DNA of 64,000 bases, taken from positions 97,124 through 161,123 of the forward strand of contig JACQAZ010000030.1 of assembly GCA_016194705.1 (NCBI GenBank), given 5' to 3'. A program made the translations under genes and the position numbers. Below are positions 8,133 to 16,754 of this stretch, in pieces. The stretch's first letter is position 1. The number at the start of each line of letters is the position of its first letter. This stretch comes from Elusimicrobiota bacterium. GTDB taxonomy: Bacteria; Elusimicrobiota; Elusimicrobia; UBA1565; UBA9628. Below the pieces are notes generated by a model, which saw nothing but the letters and a program-made list of their open reading frames with translations, did not search any database and had not been told where the DNA came from.

Positions 8133-8981
8133 CTATTTCCACACGCCGCTGATCGCGGCCGCGGATGAATCCCTTCTCCCCAAGTTCCCGACCCCGAGCC
8201 CGTCCTCGACGAGGCGCAGCAGGCTGTAATGGTCGTAGCGGTTGGCCGATACCGCTCCGGGCGCGACGCCGGACCCGTAGAGCGAGGCGTAGATCCGGTT
8301 GTCGCCGCCGTCGTTCTCGTCCTCATCGAAGATCGTCACGAGCAGCAGCCCCTTCGTGAAGGCCGGGTCGTCGAGCAGCGGGCCGAAGACCCGGGCGTAC
8401 CAGGCGTCGGCGTAATCGGCGCCGGTGTCGTGGCCGTCGTTCTCCAGGTTGGGGATGTAAAGAGAGTAATCGGGGAGCCCGCCCGCCTTGAGGTCCGCGG
8501 CCATTTGCGCCGCGTCGACGATCCGCGCGCAGCGGGCCGGGTCGCCGGCGACGTCCTTAAAGCTCAAGAGCGGGACGTGCTTGCGCGCGTAGAGGCCGGA
8601 CTTCGCGTCGAGGAAGCAGCGCCCGGGGTAGTCCTCGGCGTAGATCTTCCAGCTCTTGCCCGCCGCCTCCAGGAGGTCCGCGACGTTGGTCTCATCGAGC
8701 GAGACGTTCTTGTCCGAGTCGACGCCCAAGGTGTCGCCCGAGACCAAAGCGACATAGTTGGGCTGGGAGGGATGGTCGACGGCGTAGTAGCCGGAGAGCA
8801 GGGCCCCCTGCCTGGCGAGCTTGCCGAGGAACGGCTGTCCCAAGGCGTGGTCGTAGTCGGTGTTCTCGAGGACCACGATCATGACCTTCTTGAAGCTCGG
8901 AGCGCCCGCGGCTTCGGCCTTGGGGGCGGCCCGCGCTGAAGCCGAGCCCAGGATCAAGACGAGCGAGATGATCCGGCGCAT
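8133..8981 (-). CDS. Secreted phosphoesterase family protein (AcpA-like, PF04185)
   Basis: 282 aa with signal peptide (MRRIISLVLILGSASARA). Motifs: KKVMIVVLENTDYDHALG near the mature N-terminus (metal-binding Glu-Asn of this superfamily), AVDHPSQPNYVALVSG, and FDEDENDGGDNRIYA near the C-terminus. The family includes acid phosphatases and phospholipase C enzymes; the substrate is unknown. Divergent from the next secreted gene. A TAGAAT hexamer (8995-8990, minus strand) lies 8 nt before the ATG. Confidence 0.75.
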   Translation of the reverse strand: MRRIISLVLILGSASARAAPKAEAAGAPSFKKVMIVVLENTDYDHALGQPFLGKLARQGALLSGYYAVDHPSQPNYVALVSGDTLGVDSDKNVSLDETNVADLLEAAGKSWKIYAEDYPGRCFLDAKSGLYARKHVPLLSFKDVAGDPARCARIVDAAQMAADLKAGGLPDYSLYIPNLENDGHDTGADYADAWYARVFGPLLDDPAFTKGLLLVTIFDEDENDGGDNRIYASLYGSGVAPGAVSANRYDHYSLLRLVEDGLGVGNLGRRDSSAAAISGVWK

Positions 8982-9041
8982 ACCAGCTTATTCTAGCACA
9001 GCCAGGAAGCAATGAAAGAGGGTTAAACCCGCCGAAAAGGC

Positions 9042-9070
9042 TTGAAAATTTCCGGGAGTGGGGCTACCCT
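9042..9070 (+). promoter_or_regulatory. Promoter TTGAAA-17-TACCCT, six bases before ATG
   Basis: -35 TTGAAA at 9042-9047, 17-bp spacer, -10 TACCCT at 9065-9070, then 6 nt and ATG 9077. There is no room for a Shine-Dalgarno sequence after the predicted transcription start. Confidence 0.5.
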
Positions 9071-9076
9071 AGAGTC

Positions 9077-10012
9077 ATGAAAGCACCCTGTCCCGGGGGC
9101 GGCCTTTCCCGCATCATTTGGGTCCTCTGCCTGGTCCCCGGCCTCTGGTTGGCCGATTCTTCGGCGCAGGATACGGCAGTTCCGCCGGACTCGCCGGCCG
9201 CGCCTGCTCCCGCGAAGGCCAAGCGCGTGCGCAAGCCGCCCGCTCCGGAGCCTGTCGGCGAGACCGAACCGCCGGTCGAGGGCGCAGGCGGCTGCGGCAA
9301 GGAGCGCTGGTCCGTCAAGACGCTCTCCGACCCCGATTTCAACCAGGTCGACTTCGGCGCCGTCGCCGACAAGGCGAGCGTCTCCGATCTCGCCTTGGAC
9401 CCGGGCCAGCAGGTCTGGCCGTCCTTCGATCCGAAGAACCCCGTTTTGCCGGCGGATCTGCGCATCGCCGGTCCCGACTCCGAGGGCTACGCGGGCCCCT
9501 CGTCGCTCGAGACCGCGGTGATCAGGGTCCACGGGACCTTGGTCTGCTATAAGGTGGAGAAGGACGGCGACTACCACGTCGTCATAGCCGACTCCAAGCT
9601 GACGGCCGACCAGATCCCGGATTGCTCCCATTGGCCCCAGACCGGACCCCTGCGCGGCCAGACGATGATCGTCGAGTTCCCGGACCCGGCCTGCGCCCGC
9701 AGCAATCCGGACCAGGACGGCAAGGTCCGGCAGTCCGAGTTCGCGGGCCAATTCGGCGACGCGCGCAAGCAGTTCCAGGCCTTCCTGAACCTCCAGAGGC
9801 TTCCAGCGCCCGCGAGCAAGTTCTTCCAGGTCGCGGGAGCCGGCTCCGCGCCCGGGGGCCGCTCCGCCGGCGTCGTGGTCCGCGGCGTGAAATTCTTCGA
9901 TCCCTATCACCGGCAGGACGGCGTCTCGAGGTACGGGGTGGAGCTGCACCCGGTCCTCTGCTTCAAGGACCAAGCGCATGTCGGGTCGGGGACCGAGTGC
10001 GATCCTTACTGA
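9077..10012 (+). CDS. Secreted protein of unknown function
   Basis: 311 aa. N-terminal signal-type sequence (SRIIWVLCLVPGLWLADSSAQ) followed by a Pro/Ala-rich linker with KAKRVRKPPAPEP. The mature part has scattered cysteines (GCGKERW, LVCYKVEK, PDCSHW, LCFKDQ) that could form disulfides. No domain recognised. Overlaps the next, also exported, OB-fold protein by 16 nt, so the pair may act together. Confidence 0.6.
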   Translation: MKAPCPGGGLSRIIWVLCLVPGLWLADSSAQDTAVPPDSPAAPAPAKAKRVRKPPAPEPVGETEPPVEGAGGCGKERWSVKTLSDPDFNQVDFGAVADKASVSDLALDPGQQVWPSFDPKNPVLPADLRIAGPDSEGYAGPSSLETAVIRVHGTLVCYKVEKDGDYHVVIADSKLTADQIPDCSHWPQTGPLRGQTMIVEFPDPACARSNPDQDGKVRQSEFAGQFGDARKQFQAFLNLQRLPAPASKFFQVAGAGSAPGGRSAGVVVRGVKFFDPYHRQDGVSRYGVELHPVLCFKDQAHVGSGTECDPY

Positions 10013-10407
10013 TCCTGCTCGCGCTGGCCGCGGCCTCCTCCGCAGAAGAGATCACGCCGGTCGCCGCCATCCTGAAGGACAAGAAGTCCTACGATCGCAG
10101 GTTTTCCTGCGTCGCGGGGAAGAGCTCGGTGCTCTTCACGAAGGTCTCCCGCAACAAGCACGCCTACTTCACCGTCTGGATCGCCGACGGCGACGCCAAA
10201 CTCAAGGTCTTCGGCTACGGCAAGCCGCAGTTTCTCGAGGGCGAGCGGATCGAGGCCTGCGGAGTGTTCTCGGTCGAGCACCAGCACAGCGGCCGCGTGT
10301 TCTACGACGAGATGTCGGCCAAGGTCATCCTGCGCGAGGGAGAGATCGGCAAGGGGCGCGTGGCCCTCACGCAGACCGACGCGCGTCTGATCACGACGCA
10401 TCCCTAG
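9997..10407 (+). CDS. Secreted OB-fold protein
   Basis: 136 aa from GTG 9997, chosen because it starts a signal peptide (VRSLLILLALAAASSAEE) and overlaps the previous gene. The rest reads as an OB-fold of the nucleic-acid-binding type: FSCVAGKSSVLFTK, AYFTVWIADGDAKLKVFGYG, EGERIEACGVFSVE. Function in the cell envelope is unknown. Confidence 0.65.
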   Translation: MRSLLILLALAAASSAEEITPVAAILKDKKSYDRRFSCVAGKSSVLFTKVSRNKHAYFTVWIADGDAKLKVFGYGKPQFLEGERIEACGVFSVEHQHSGRVFYDEMSAKVILREGEIGKGRVALTQTDARLITTHP

Positions 10408-10422
10408 GCCTTCTCCCATCGT

Positions 10423-10431
10423 TGCTATAAT
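10423..10431 (+). promoter_or_regulatory. Extended -10 TGCTATAAT six bases before ATG (glcF)
   Basis: TG-C-TATAAT (TATAAT 10426-10431) followed by GAGAGC and ATG 10438. Perfect -10 with extended TG; leaderless start predicted. Confidence 0.6.
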
Positions 10432-10437
10432 GAGAGC

Positions 10438-11739
10438 ATGTCCCAGGGTCTCGGCCGCCTGATCACCGACCTCGGCGACCGCTCGACCTACGACGCCGCG
10501 AGCCAATGCAGCCGCTGCGGCTACTGCGAGCAGGCCTGCCCGACCTACGTGGCGACCGGACGGGAGTCCCAGTCCGGCCGCGGGCGCAACCAGCTCGTGC
10601 GGCTGATGCTCGAGGGCAAGCTCTCCGACCTCGGGGCCGCCGAGGAGGCGCTCTCGACCTGCCTCTTGTGCGGCGCCTGCACGACGGCCTGCTACGCCCA
10701 CGTGCCGACGGCCGACATCGTGCTCGAGGGACGCCGCGCTCTGGCCGAGAAGCCGCCCTGGCTCGTTCGCGTCTTGACCTGGCTGCTCGTCGGGCATCGC
10801 GACGCGCTCTCCTTGCTGTTGAAATCCTCCTATCTCCTCAAGCGCGCGGGACTCTCGCGATTGGCGCGCCCGTTCCTGCGCCTGGCCGGCTTCGACGGGC
10901 TGGCCGAGGCCGACGCGCATGTCGATGAGACGCCGAGCCGGTTCTTGTTCGAGGAGTTGGGCCGTCGCAAGCGGCCGGCAGAGCCCCGATGGCTTTACTT
11001 CGCTCCCTGCGGGCCGAACTACCTCTATCCGCGCGTCGGCCTGGCGACCGTTTCGGCGCTCGAATCCACGCGCGGCCCCGGAGCCTTCCTCGACAACGGC
11101 TGCTGCGGTCTGCTGCCCTACAATTACGGCGAGGTCGAGGACGCCCGCTGCCTGGCCCGCGCGGTGATTGAAAAAAGCGAGAAATCCGGCGCCGGCCTGC
11201 CCGTCGTCGCCGACTGCTCCTCGTGCACCGCTTTCCTAAAGTCGTACCCCCAGCTGTTTCTCGAAGAGCCCGCCTGGAGGGCCCGCGCCGAGCGCTTCGC
11301 CGAGAGCGTCCAGGACGCCGTCGAGGCCTTCTCCGGCGCGGACATCGAGCCCTCGACAAGCGCCGAGACCGTGACTTATCACGAATCGTGCCGCGCCTGT
11401 CACGGCCAGGGCCTGCCGGCTCCCGCGCAGCTCCTCAGTCGCGCATGCGGGGATAAATTCACGGAGCTGCCCGAGTCCAGCGTCTGTTGCGGGGGGGCGG
11501 GGGCCTTCTCCTTTGTCCATCCCGAGCTCTCGGACGAGGTCCTCAAGCGCAAGATCGGCGCCGTCGCGCGCACGCGCGCGAGCCTCGTGCTGACGAGCTC
11601 GACCTCGTGCCTGATCCAGCTTGCCCATGGATTGAAGAAATACTATCCTCAGGGCCGAGTGATGCACTTGAGCGAGTTCGTGGCAAAGCGACTCTCTCAG
11701 GGAAAGCCCGAGCACCATGGGACGACGACAGGAGCTTGA
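10438..11739 (+). CDS. glcF: Glycolate oxidase iron-sulfur subunit GlcF
   Basis: 433 aa. Two 4Fe-4S motifs, CSRCGYCEQACP (about residues 23-34) and CLLCGACTTACYA (about 75-87), then two CCG domains with DNGCCGLLP and SSVCCGGAGAF. This matches GlcF, which passes electrons from the flavin subunits toward the quinone pool. Its natural partner, the GlcDE fusion, is 4.1 kb upstream on the same strand. Overlaps the following GAF-HD gene by 23 nt. Confidence 0.85.
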   Translation: MSQGLGRLITDLGDRSTYDAASQCSRCGYCEQACPTYVATGRESQSGRGRNQLVRLMLEGKLSDLGAAEEALSTCLLCGACTTACYAHVPTADIVLEGRRALAEKPPWLVRVLTWLLVGHRDALSLLLKSSYLLKRAGLSRLARPFLRLAGFDGLAEADAHVDETPSRFLFEELGRRKRPAEPRWLYFAPCGPNYLYPRVGLATVSALESTRGPGAFLDNGCCGLLPYNYGEVEDARCLARAVIEKSEKSGAGLPVVADCSSCTAFLKSYPQLFLEEPAWRARAERFAESVQDAVEAFSGADIEPSTSAETVTYHESCRACHGQGLPAPAQLLSRACGDKFTELPESSVCCGGAGAFSFVHPELSDEVLKRKIGAVARTRASLVLTSSTSCLIQLAHGLKKYYPQGRVMHLSEFVAKRLSQGKPEHHGTTTGA

Positions 11740-12904
11740 GAAGCGCCAGACCCTGCTCTCGCGGTTCGGCCGCCTGATCGCGGCGGAGACCCGCCTCGAC
11801 GCCCTGCTGACCATCATCGCCGAGGAAGTCCGCCACATCGTCAACGCGGACCGCTGCTCGGTCTTCCTTGTGGATATGTACAAGGGAGAGCTCTGGACCA
11901 AGGTCGCCTTGGGCATGGAGGAGAAGATCCTGCGCATCCCGATGGGCCAGGGCATCGCCGGGTTCGTGGCCAAGACGGGCTCGGCGGTCAACATCCGCGA
12001 CGCCTACCGCGACACGCGCTTCACCCAGGACCTCGACCGCATCACGGGCTACCAGACGCGCTCGGTCCTGGCCGTGCCGCTCAAAGGGCGCGAGGGCCGC
12101 GCGGTCGGGGTTTTCGAGGTCTTGAACAAGGGCAAAGGGGCCTTCACCGACGAGGACGAGGGCTTGCTGCGGATTCTCGCCACGATGGCCGCTTCGTTTA
12201 TTGAGAACGCCACACTCTACGAAGATCTGCGGCGCTCCCATTTGGAAACCATCTATCGCATGGCTCTTGTCGCCGAGTTCCGCGACCAGAAAGACACCGG
12301 CCGCCACCTGCGCCGCATGAGCCGGTTCTCGGGGATACTGGCCTCGGCCATGGGCATGACCTATCAGGAAGCCGAGGACATCCGCTACGCGAGCCCCTTG
12401 CACGACATCGGAAAGGTCGCCATCCCCGACGCGATCCTCAGAAAGCCCGGGAAGCTCGAGCCCGACGAGTTCGAGGAAATGAAGCGCCACACGATCTACG
12501 GCAGCCAGATGCTCGTCAACGCCGAGTCGCGCCTCTTGCGCCTCGCCGCCAAGATCGCCATCGCCCACCACGAGCACTTCGACGGCTCGGGCTATCCCTA
12601 CGCCCTCAAGGGCGATCAGATCGCCATCGAGGCCAGGATCGTTTCGGTCGCCGACGTCTTCGACGCGCTGGTCTCGAAGCGTGTCTACAAGGGCGCCTGG
12701 ACCGTCGAGGACGCCAAGACCTACATCCGCGGCCAAGAAGGCAAACTATTCGACCCGGCCGTCATCGACTGCCTCTTTAAGAGTTTCGAGGACATCATCG
12801 CCGCGATGGAGGAGGAGAACCGCCGCATCTTGGAGGACGAGGCCTTCAAGTCGAACTTCCCGGAACCCTCCGCTAAGCCCGTCGACCAGCACCCGCATAT
12901 TTGA
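11717..12904 (+). CDS. GAF - HD-GYP domain protein, putative c-di-GMP phosphodiesterase
   Basis: 395 aa. N-terminal GAF sensor domain (about 20-165; ADRCSVFLVDMYKGELW, GQGIAGFVAKTG). C-terminal HD-GYP domain: LHDIGKVAIPD near residue 229, AHHEHFDGSGYP near 285 and VADVFDAL. HD-GYP proteins hydrolyse cyclic di-GMP; the ligand of the GAF domain is unknown. The ATG lies inside the end of glcF. Its 3' end overlaps the convergent antiporter gene by 32 nt. Confidence 0.85.
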   Translation: MGRRQELEKRQTLLSRFGRLIAAETRLDALLTIIAEEVRHIVNADRCSVFLVDMYKGELWTKVALGMEEKILRIPMGQGIAGFVAKTGSAVNIRDAYRDTRFTQDLDRITGYQTRSVLAVPLKGREGRAVGVFEVLNKGKGAFTDEDEGLLRILATMAASFIENATLYEDLRRSHLETIYRMALVAEFRDQKDTGRHLRRMSRFSGILASAMGMTYQEAEDIRYASPLHDIGKVAIPDAILRKPGKLEPDEFEEMKRHTIYGSQMLVNAESRLLRLAAKIAIAHHEHFDGSGYPYALKGDQIAIEARIVSVADVFDALVSKRVYKGAWTVEDAKTYIRGQEGKLFDPAVIDCLFKSFEDIIAAMEEENRRILEDEAFKSNFPEPSAKPVDQHPHI

Positions 12905-14054
12905 GCGCGGCCGCCGTCCCCCTCCAGCTTCCCTTCGACGCGAAGATCCACATGGCCAAAGCGAGATACGCGGCCGAGAAAGCCGTCCGGGCCCGAGGGT
13001 CGGTCAGGAAAGGCTGCGCGAGGAACAGTCCTCCCAGGATGGCGGCTTCCTTCCACGCGAACCGCAGATCGAAGATGATCGCGAGCGCCAGCAGGGACTG
13101 CGCGGCGGTCAGCAATATTTCGTGGGCCTGGCGCGAGTCCAATGCCATCGCGATGGGGCGCCCCGCGGAGAGGGCGAAGATCAAGGGCAGCATGCCGACG
13201 AGCAAGGTCCATTGGTTGACCTTCGAGGCGATCAGCATGCGCAGGCCCGACGCGGCTCGTCCCTTGGCCGCGAAGAGGCAGGCGACGATGAACTCGGGGG
13301 CCTCGGAGGCCAGCGGCGCCACCCATTGCACGAGCAGGAATTCGTCTACCCCCAGCCGCCGTCCCTGCGCGACGAGGCCGTCGGCGAAGGGCGCCGCCGA
13401 CCAGTAGATGACGGCGGCAGCGGCGATGATCAAAGAGATGACCGCGGACCGCCGCGCGGAGGGCCTCAAGGCCCCGATGAGCGCGGCGGGCCCCGCGAGG
13501 TCGGGCTCCTCGGCTTCGCCGCCCGCCAAGCCGATCATGTAATAAAGGAAGATCGCCAGAAACACGCCGCAGTCGATCAAAGACAGGGTCTTCTTGAAGG
13601 GCAGAGCGAATGCGTAAACGGTGGCCGCGCTCAGCGCCAGCAGCTCCGGTCCGATGGCCGGCTCGAGCCGGATCTCCCGGCGCTTATGAAACAGCCAGCC
13701 GGTCAGCAGCACCGCGCCCCAGCCCAGGCCGATGAGCAATCGGTTGGCCCCGGTCATGTTGGCCGTCGCAAACGAGGTGAGAGCGGGGTTCTTGCCGGCG
13801 CCCCAGGCGAAGTAGACGTCGACCGCGTATTCAGGGAGGACGGCCACGACGGCCAGCACGCCCAGCGCCAGCCCGTGAGGGATGTCGTGCTCGGCGACCT
13901 CGGCGGCCCAAGACAGCAGGAAAGAGGCTCCTAAGACGGCCAGGCCTGGGAGCAGCGGGCCGGCGGGCGCGGCTCCGAGCGCCAACCGCAGCGGCCACTG
14001 CAGGGCCGCCAGGGCCGCGGCGGCAAGCCAGAAAAGGTTTCTCCTGCGCGTCAT
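12873..14054 (-). CDS. CaCA-family sodium/calcium exchanger-like membrane protein
   Basis: 393 aa with about ten hydrophobic segments. Two alpha-repeat-like regions carry the acidic P-E motif of cation/Ca2+ antiporters: AVLPEYAVDVYFAWGAGK (N-terminal half) and APLASEAPEFIVACLFAAKG (C-terminal half, followed by ASKVNQWTLLVG). Likely exchanges Ca2+ or another cation for Na+ or H+ across the inner membrane. A strong Shine-Dalgarno GGAGGAGA sits 4-5 nt before ATG, unlike the many leaderless genes nearby. Confidence 0.75.
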   Translation of the reverse strand: MTRRRNLFWLAAAALAALQWPLRLALGAAPAGPLLPGLAVLGASFLLSWAAEVAEHDIPHGLALGVLAVVAVLPEYAVDVYFAWGAGKNPALTSFATANMTGANRLLIGLGWGAVLLTGWLFHKRREIRLEPAIGPELLALSAATVYAFALPFKKTLSLIDCGVFLAIFLYYMIGLAGGEAEEPDLAGPAALIGALRPSARRSAVISLIIAAAAVIYWSAAPFADGLVAQGRRLGVDEFLLVQWVAPLASEAPEFIVACLFAAKGRAASGLRMLIASKVNQWTLLVGMLPLIFALSAGRPIAMALDSRQAHEILLTAAQSLLALAIIFDLRFAWKEAAILGGLFLAQPFLTDPRARTAFSAAYLALAMWIFASKGSWRGTAAALKYAGAGRRA

Positions 14055-14143
14055 GGTTCTCCTCCCGTATACTTCGGAGTCGAACCATTTCCTTCGGTCA
14101 TGGTCGGATTATACCATGCGCGGTTTTCGGGAGGGGGCTTTTT

Positions 14144-14152
14144 TGATATAAT
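14144..14152 (+). promoter_or_regulatory. Extended -10 promoter of tRNA-Gly
   Basis: TG-A-TATAAT at 14144-14152, ending 9 nt before the first base of the tRNA. The -35 region (TTTTCG near 14124) is weak, as is usual with an extended -10. Confidence 0.6.
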
Positions 14153-14161
14153 CATCGGGCC

Positions 14162-14235
14162 GCGGGCGTGGTTCAATGGTAGAACGGGTCCTTGCCAAGG
14201 ATCAGACGAGGGTTCGATTCCCTTCGCCCGCTCCA
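14162..14235 (+). tRNA. tRNA-Gly (anticodon GCC)
   Basis: 74 nt including encoded CCA. Acceptor stem GCGGGCG pairs with CGCCCGC; anticodon loop TTGCCAA gives GCC; T arm GAGGGTTCGATTCCCTT. The following coding gene starts only 10 nt downstream. Confidence 0.95.
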
Positions 14236-14244
14236 GATTTCCAA

Positions 14245-14712
14245 ATGATCTCCCTATCGCGAAAGATCCTCATCAGCGCCTCGAAGGAATCGGTGCGGCT
14301 TTACCTGCGCGACCTGCAGAACATGGCCGAATATGAGCCCAAGGTGGAAAAGGTCTCCGTGACCTACCCCGACGCGGAGACCGGCATCGCCGAGGTCTCG
14401 GGCCGGTTCGTCGGCCTGCCCTGGAAAGGGGCCTTCAAGATGCAGTTCACGCGCGACGGGGGCTTTAGGAGCGAGATGGTGCGCGGGCCGCTCAAGAAGA
14501 TGGTCGGCGGCTTCCATTTGCGGCCCGTCTCGGGCGGCACGGAGCTCACCCACGACGAGCAGTACCACTTCTCCCCTCTGACCAAGCCCTTGATCCCCAT
14601 CCTGCGCGGCTGGATCGTCAAGAGTATGGAGCGCGAGCTCTACGCGATCAAGGAAGGGGCCGAGCGCCTGCACCGCAAGCTCCAGCTCAAGCAGATCGAA
14701 TCGTCCCTCTAG
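14245..14712 (+). CDS. SRPBCC (START-like) ligand-binding protein
   Basis: 155 aa. Starts ISLSRKILISASKESVRLYL, with SVTYPDAETGIAEVSGRF and GWIVKSMERELYAIKEGAERL at the C-terminal helix: the layout of polyketide-cyclase/START family proteins that hold a hydrophobic ligand. ATG 14245 lies 10 nt after the tRNA-Gly CCA with no Shine-Dalgarno sequence of its own, so it is probably cotranscribed with the tRNA. The ligand is unknown. Confidence 0.7.
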   Translation: MISLSRKILISASKESVRLYLRDLQNMAEYEPKVEKVSVTYPDAETGIAEVSGRFVGLPWKGAFKMQFTRDGGFRSEMVRGPLKKMVGGFHLRPVSGGTELTHDEQYHFSPLTKPLIPILRGWIVKSMERELYAIKEGAERLHRKLQLKQIESSL

Positions 14713-14738
14713 GCCCAAAGGCTTCGCGTCTTTGGGCC
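14712..14738 (+). terminator. Hairpin after the SRPBCC gene
   Basis: Perfect 9-bp stem GGCCCAAAG / CTTTGGGCC with a 9-nt loop beginning at the stop codon. No T-run follows, so it may be a stabilising 3' hairpin rather than a full intrinsic terminator. Confidence 0.4.
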
Positions 14739-14770
14739 CAACGACCCGCGCAGAAAACGAGCCGTTGCCG

Positions 14771-14776
14771 TATAAT
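14771..14776 (+). promoter_or_regulatory. -10 TATAAT seven bases before ATG
   Basis: Perfect TATAAT, then CACTCCC and ATG 14784. No clear -35. Predicted leaderless start. Confidence 0.5.
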
Positions 14777-14783
14777 CACTCCC

Positions 14784-15503
14784 ATGCCATCGCCAACGCC
14801 GCTGCTGATCTCTGTCGTTCTGTCCCTCGCGCCCTGTTTCGCCGCGGAACTCGAGCGCGCGCCCGAACTGCCCGACTTGAGCCGGTTCCAGAGCGCTCTG
14901 CGCGAGACGCCCGCGCCGGCGGCCGCGCCGGCCAAGATGGCCGAGCCCGCCAAGCCGGCGGGCTGTCCCGTTCCCGACTTGAACGGCGGCGCCATAGGAC
15001 GCGGTTTCTTCAGCTCGGCCTACGATGTCAAGATAAAGGACCAGGCCGCGGGGAAGATATCTTACGAGGACGGCGAATACGTCTTCAAGGACGCCTCCGG
15101 AAATCTCGTCGCGAAGACAGCCACGAAGAAGGCGTCTTGGGGGACCAAGTCCGTGGTCACGGACTGCTCGGGAGCCAAGATCGGCGTCATCCAGGAGGAA
15201 TTCGACTCGAGCCGAAGCAATTTCACGGTCAGCGACGGCCAGGGCGAGCCTTACGCCAACACGGGCTGGACCAACGCGTCGTCGGTGGCTCTCAAGAGCG
15301 TCTCCGGCGAGACCGTCGCGTCGGTCAAGAACGCGAGTTCGTTTGCGGACAAGTTTACCGTGTCTCTCACTCCGAAGGCGGACGGCCGCATCATCGCGTT
15401 GGTGGGCGTCATGAATTCCTCGGCGGGCTACCGTCGCTCCAACGAGGCGCGGCGCGAGCGCATGGGCGAGGGCCCGCGCGGCGGCGGGCGCAACCGCTAC
15501 TGA
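14784..15503 (+). CDS. Secreted beta-rich protein of unknown function
   Basis: 239 aa. Signal peptide (TPLLISVVLSLAPCFAAE), an Ala/Pro-rich linker to about residue 60, then a repeating beta-strand pattern (AYDVKIKDQAAGKISYEDG, VTDCSGAKIGVIQEE, NASSFADKFTVSL, ALVGVMNSS). The repeated D-x-x-G-x-x-V/I units recall LURP-one/scramblase-like (tubby fold) proteins, but this is only a resemblance. Gly/Arg-rich C-terminus. Overlaps the convergent membrane gene by 7 nt. Confidence 0.5.
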   Translation: MPSPTPLLISVVLSLAPCFAAELERAPELPDLSRFQSALRETPAPAAAPAKMAEPAKPAGCPVPDLNGGAIGRGFFSSAYDVKIKDQAAGKISYEDGEYVFKDASGNLVAKTATKKASWGTKSVVTDCSGAKIGVIQEEFDSSRSNFTVSDGQGEPYANTGWTNASSVALKSVSGETVASVKNASSFADKFTVSLTPKADGRIIALVGVMNSSAGYRRSNEARRERMGEGPRGGGRNRY

Positions 15504-15715
15504 GCCGTCAGGACTCGGAAGACGAACTCGTAGGCCAGCGACGCGCAGAACCACGCGGGAACGAAGTCGAAGCGGACGAGCCCTTGGACCCCCCAAGGCG
15601 ACTTGAAGTAATCCTCCTCCCAGGGACAGTGTCCGGTCGCCTTGCGGATCAGCCAGCCGCTCGAGTACTCGACGCAATAGATCAGGCCCGTTAGGCCAGT
15701 CCTCGGACCGGCCAC
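15497..15715 (-). CDS. Putative ABC-transporter type IV-like membrane protein, 3' part (frameshifted)
   Basis: 72 codons from GTG 15715. GLIYCVEYSSGWLIRK, CPWEEDYFKSPWGVQGLVRF and PAWFCASLAYEFVFRVL match the C-terminal half of PF06541-type membrane proteins (ExxxGWLLRKxTGxCPW ... GxIRxDxxPxWF). The N-terminal half of the same protein is in a different frame at 15691-15918; the two overlap near 15700 where one base change would join PWPVRGL to TGLIYCVEY. Either a broken gene, a sequencing error, or a programmed shift. Confidence 0.5.
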   Translation of the reverse strand: MAGPRTGLTGLIYCVEYSSGWLIRKATGHCPWEEDYFKSPWGVQGLVRFDFVPAWFCASLAYEFVFRVLTAQ

Positions 15716-15918
15716 GGATAGGGAGAAAACCGCGGGAAGATCAGGCAGGCCAAGGGATAGATCAGCGCGTAGATCGGGACCATCCAGACGTAGGTGTAGC
15801 CCTTGAGCTTCCAGTCCTTGGCCTTGCGCAGGTCGTAGAGGGCCGTGAAGACGACCTCGAGCGACATGGCCATGCCCACGATCAGCAGGTCGTGGACGAC
15901 CGGTATGTACCAGGGCAT
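15691..15918 (-). CDS. Putative ABC-transporter type IV-like membrane protein, 5' part (frameshifted)
   Basis: 75 codons starting [18 protein letters not shown]; contains EVVFTALYDLRK, LKGYTYVWMVPIYALIYPLA and PYPWPVRGLA, the first transmembrane half of a PF06541-type protein, then stops abruptly. ATG overlaps the stop of the upstream MBL gene by one base (TGATG), so it is in the same operon. See the 15497-15715 entry for the continuation. Confidence 0.5.
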   Translation of the reverse strand: MPWYIPVVHDLLIVGMAMSLEVVFTALYDLRKAKDWKLKGYTYVWMVPIYALIYPLACLIFPRFSPYPWPVRGLA

Positions 15919-16754
15919 CACGCCGCCTTGTACCGGCCGCCCTCGAGCGCGAGCTTGGCCGAGCGCATCGTCGCGTCGTGGTCGAAGAGGAGCAGCCAAT
16001 CGCCCTTCAGAGCGCGCTCGTAGAGATTGCGCTTGAAGTCGAGCGTGTCGAGGGGGAAGAGGTCGTAGGCCATGATGTAGGGCAGCGGGACGTGCGCGCG
16101 CGTGGGCACGGTGTCGCCGAGGTAGAACGCCGCCTGGCCCTCGGATTCGATCAGCACTCCCTGATGGCCGGCGCAGTGGCCGCCCGTGCGCACGGCCTTG
16201 AGGCCGGGTTCGAGCTCTGCCTCGCCGTCGACGAGCTCGAGGACCTTGCGTTCTCCCAGCACGGCGTAGTTTTCTTCCATGTAGCTCGCCGCGTTGCGCT
16301 CGTGCGGGTGGTTGGCGTCCTCCCACTCTTGCCGCTGCACGACGTACCTGGCCTTCGGGAAGGCGGGGACGGGTCTGCCCGACGCGTCGAACTCCGTGTC
16401 GCCGCCGGCATGGTCGAAATGCAGATGGGTGTTGATCACGAGGTCGATGTCGGACGGCGCGAGGCCGTGCTCCTTGAGGCCGTCGCGCAGGGTCTTCTGC
16501 CGGACGACCGCGTAGACGCTCTTGAACTTGGCGTCGGAGTCGAATTTCGAGGAAAGCCCGGCGTCGACGAGCACGTTCTTCCCGGCGGGCGTCTTGATCA
16601 GCAGGCACCCGAGGTCCAGCAGGACGCGATTCTTGTCGTCGACGTCCTCGTGCCGGCACCAGAGCGACTTGGGGACCACGCCGTACATCGCGCCGCCGTC
16701 CAATCGGAAGCGCCCGTCGCTGAGCAGGAAGACCTCGAAGCGTCCGACCCTCAA
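15918..16754 (-). CDS. Metallo-beta-lactamase fold hydrolase
   Basis: 278 aa from a TTG that overlaps the SEC-C gene stop (TTGA); earlier in-frame codons do not resemble the family. Zinc motif [13 protein letters not shown] (about residue 105), [22 protein letters not shown] and LLFDHDATM give the full set of His/Asp ligands. Closest in pattern to lactonase-like enzymes (AHL lactonase group), but the substrate cannot be read from sequence. Confidence 0.75.
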   Translation of the reverse strand: MRVGRFEVFLLSDGRFRLDGGAMYGVVPKSLWCRHEDVDDKNRVLLDLGCLLIKTPAGKNVLVDAGLSSKFDSDAKFKSVYAVVRQKTLRDGLKEHGLAPSDIDLVINTHLHFDHAGGDTEFDASGRPVPAFPKARYVVQRQEWEDANHPHERNAASYMEENYAVLGERKVLELVDGEAELEPGLKAVRTGGHCAGHQGVLIESEGQAAFYLGDTVPTRAHVPLPYIMAYDLFPLDTLDFKRNLYERALKGDWLLLFDHDATMRSAKLALEGGRYKAA

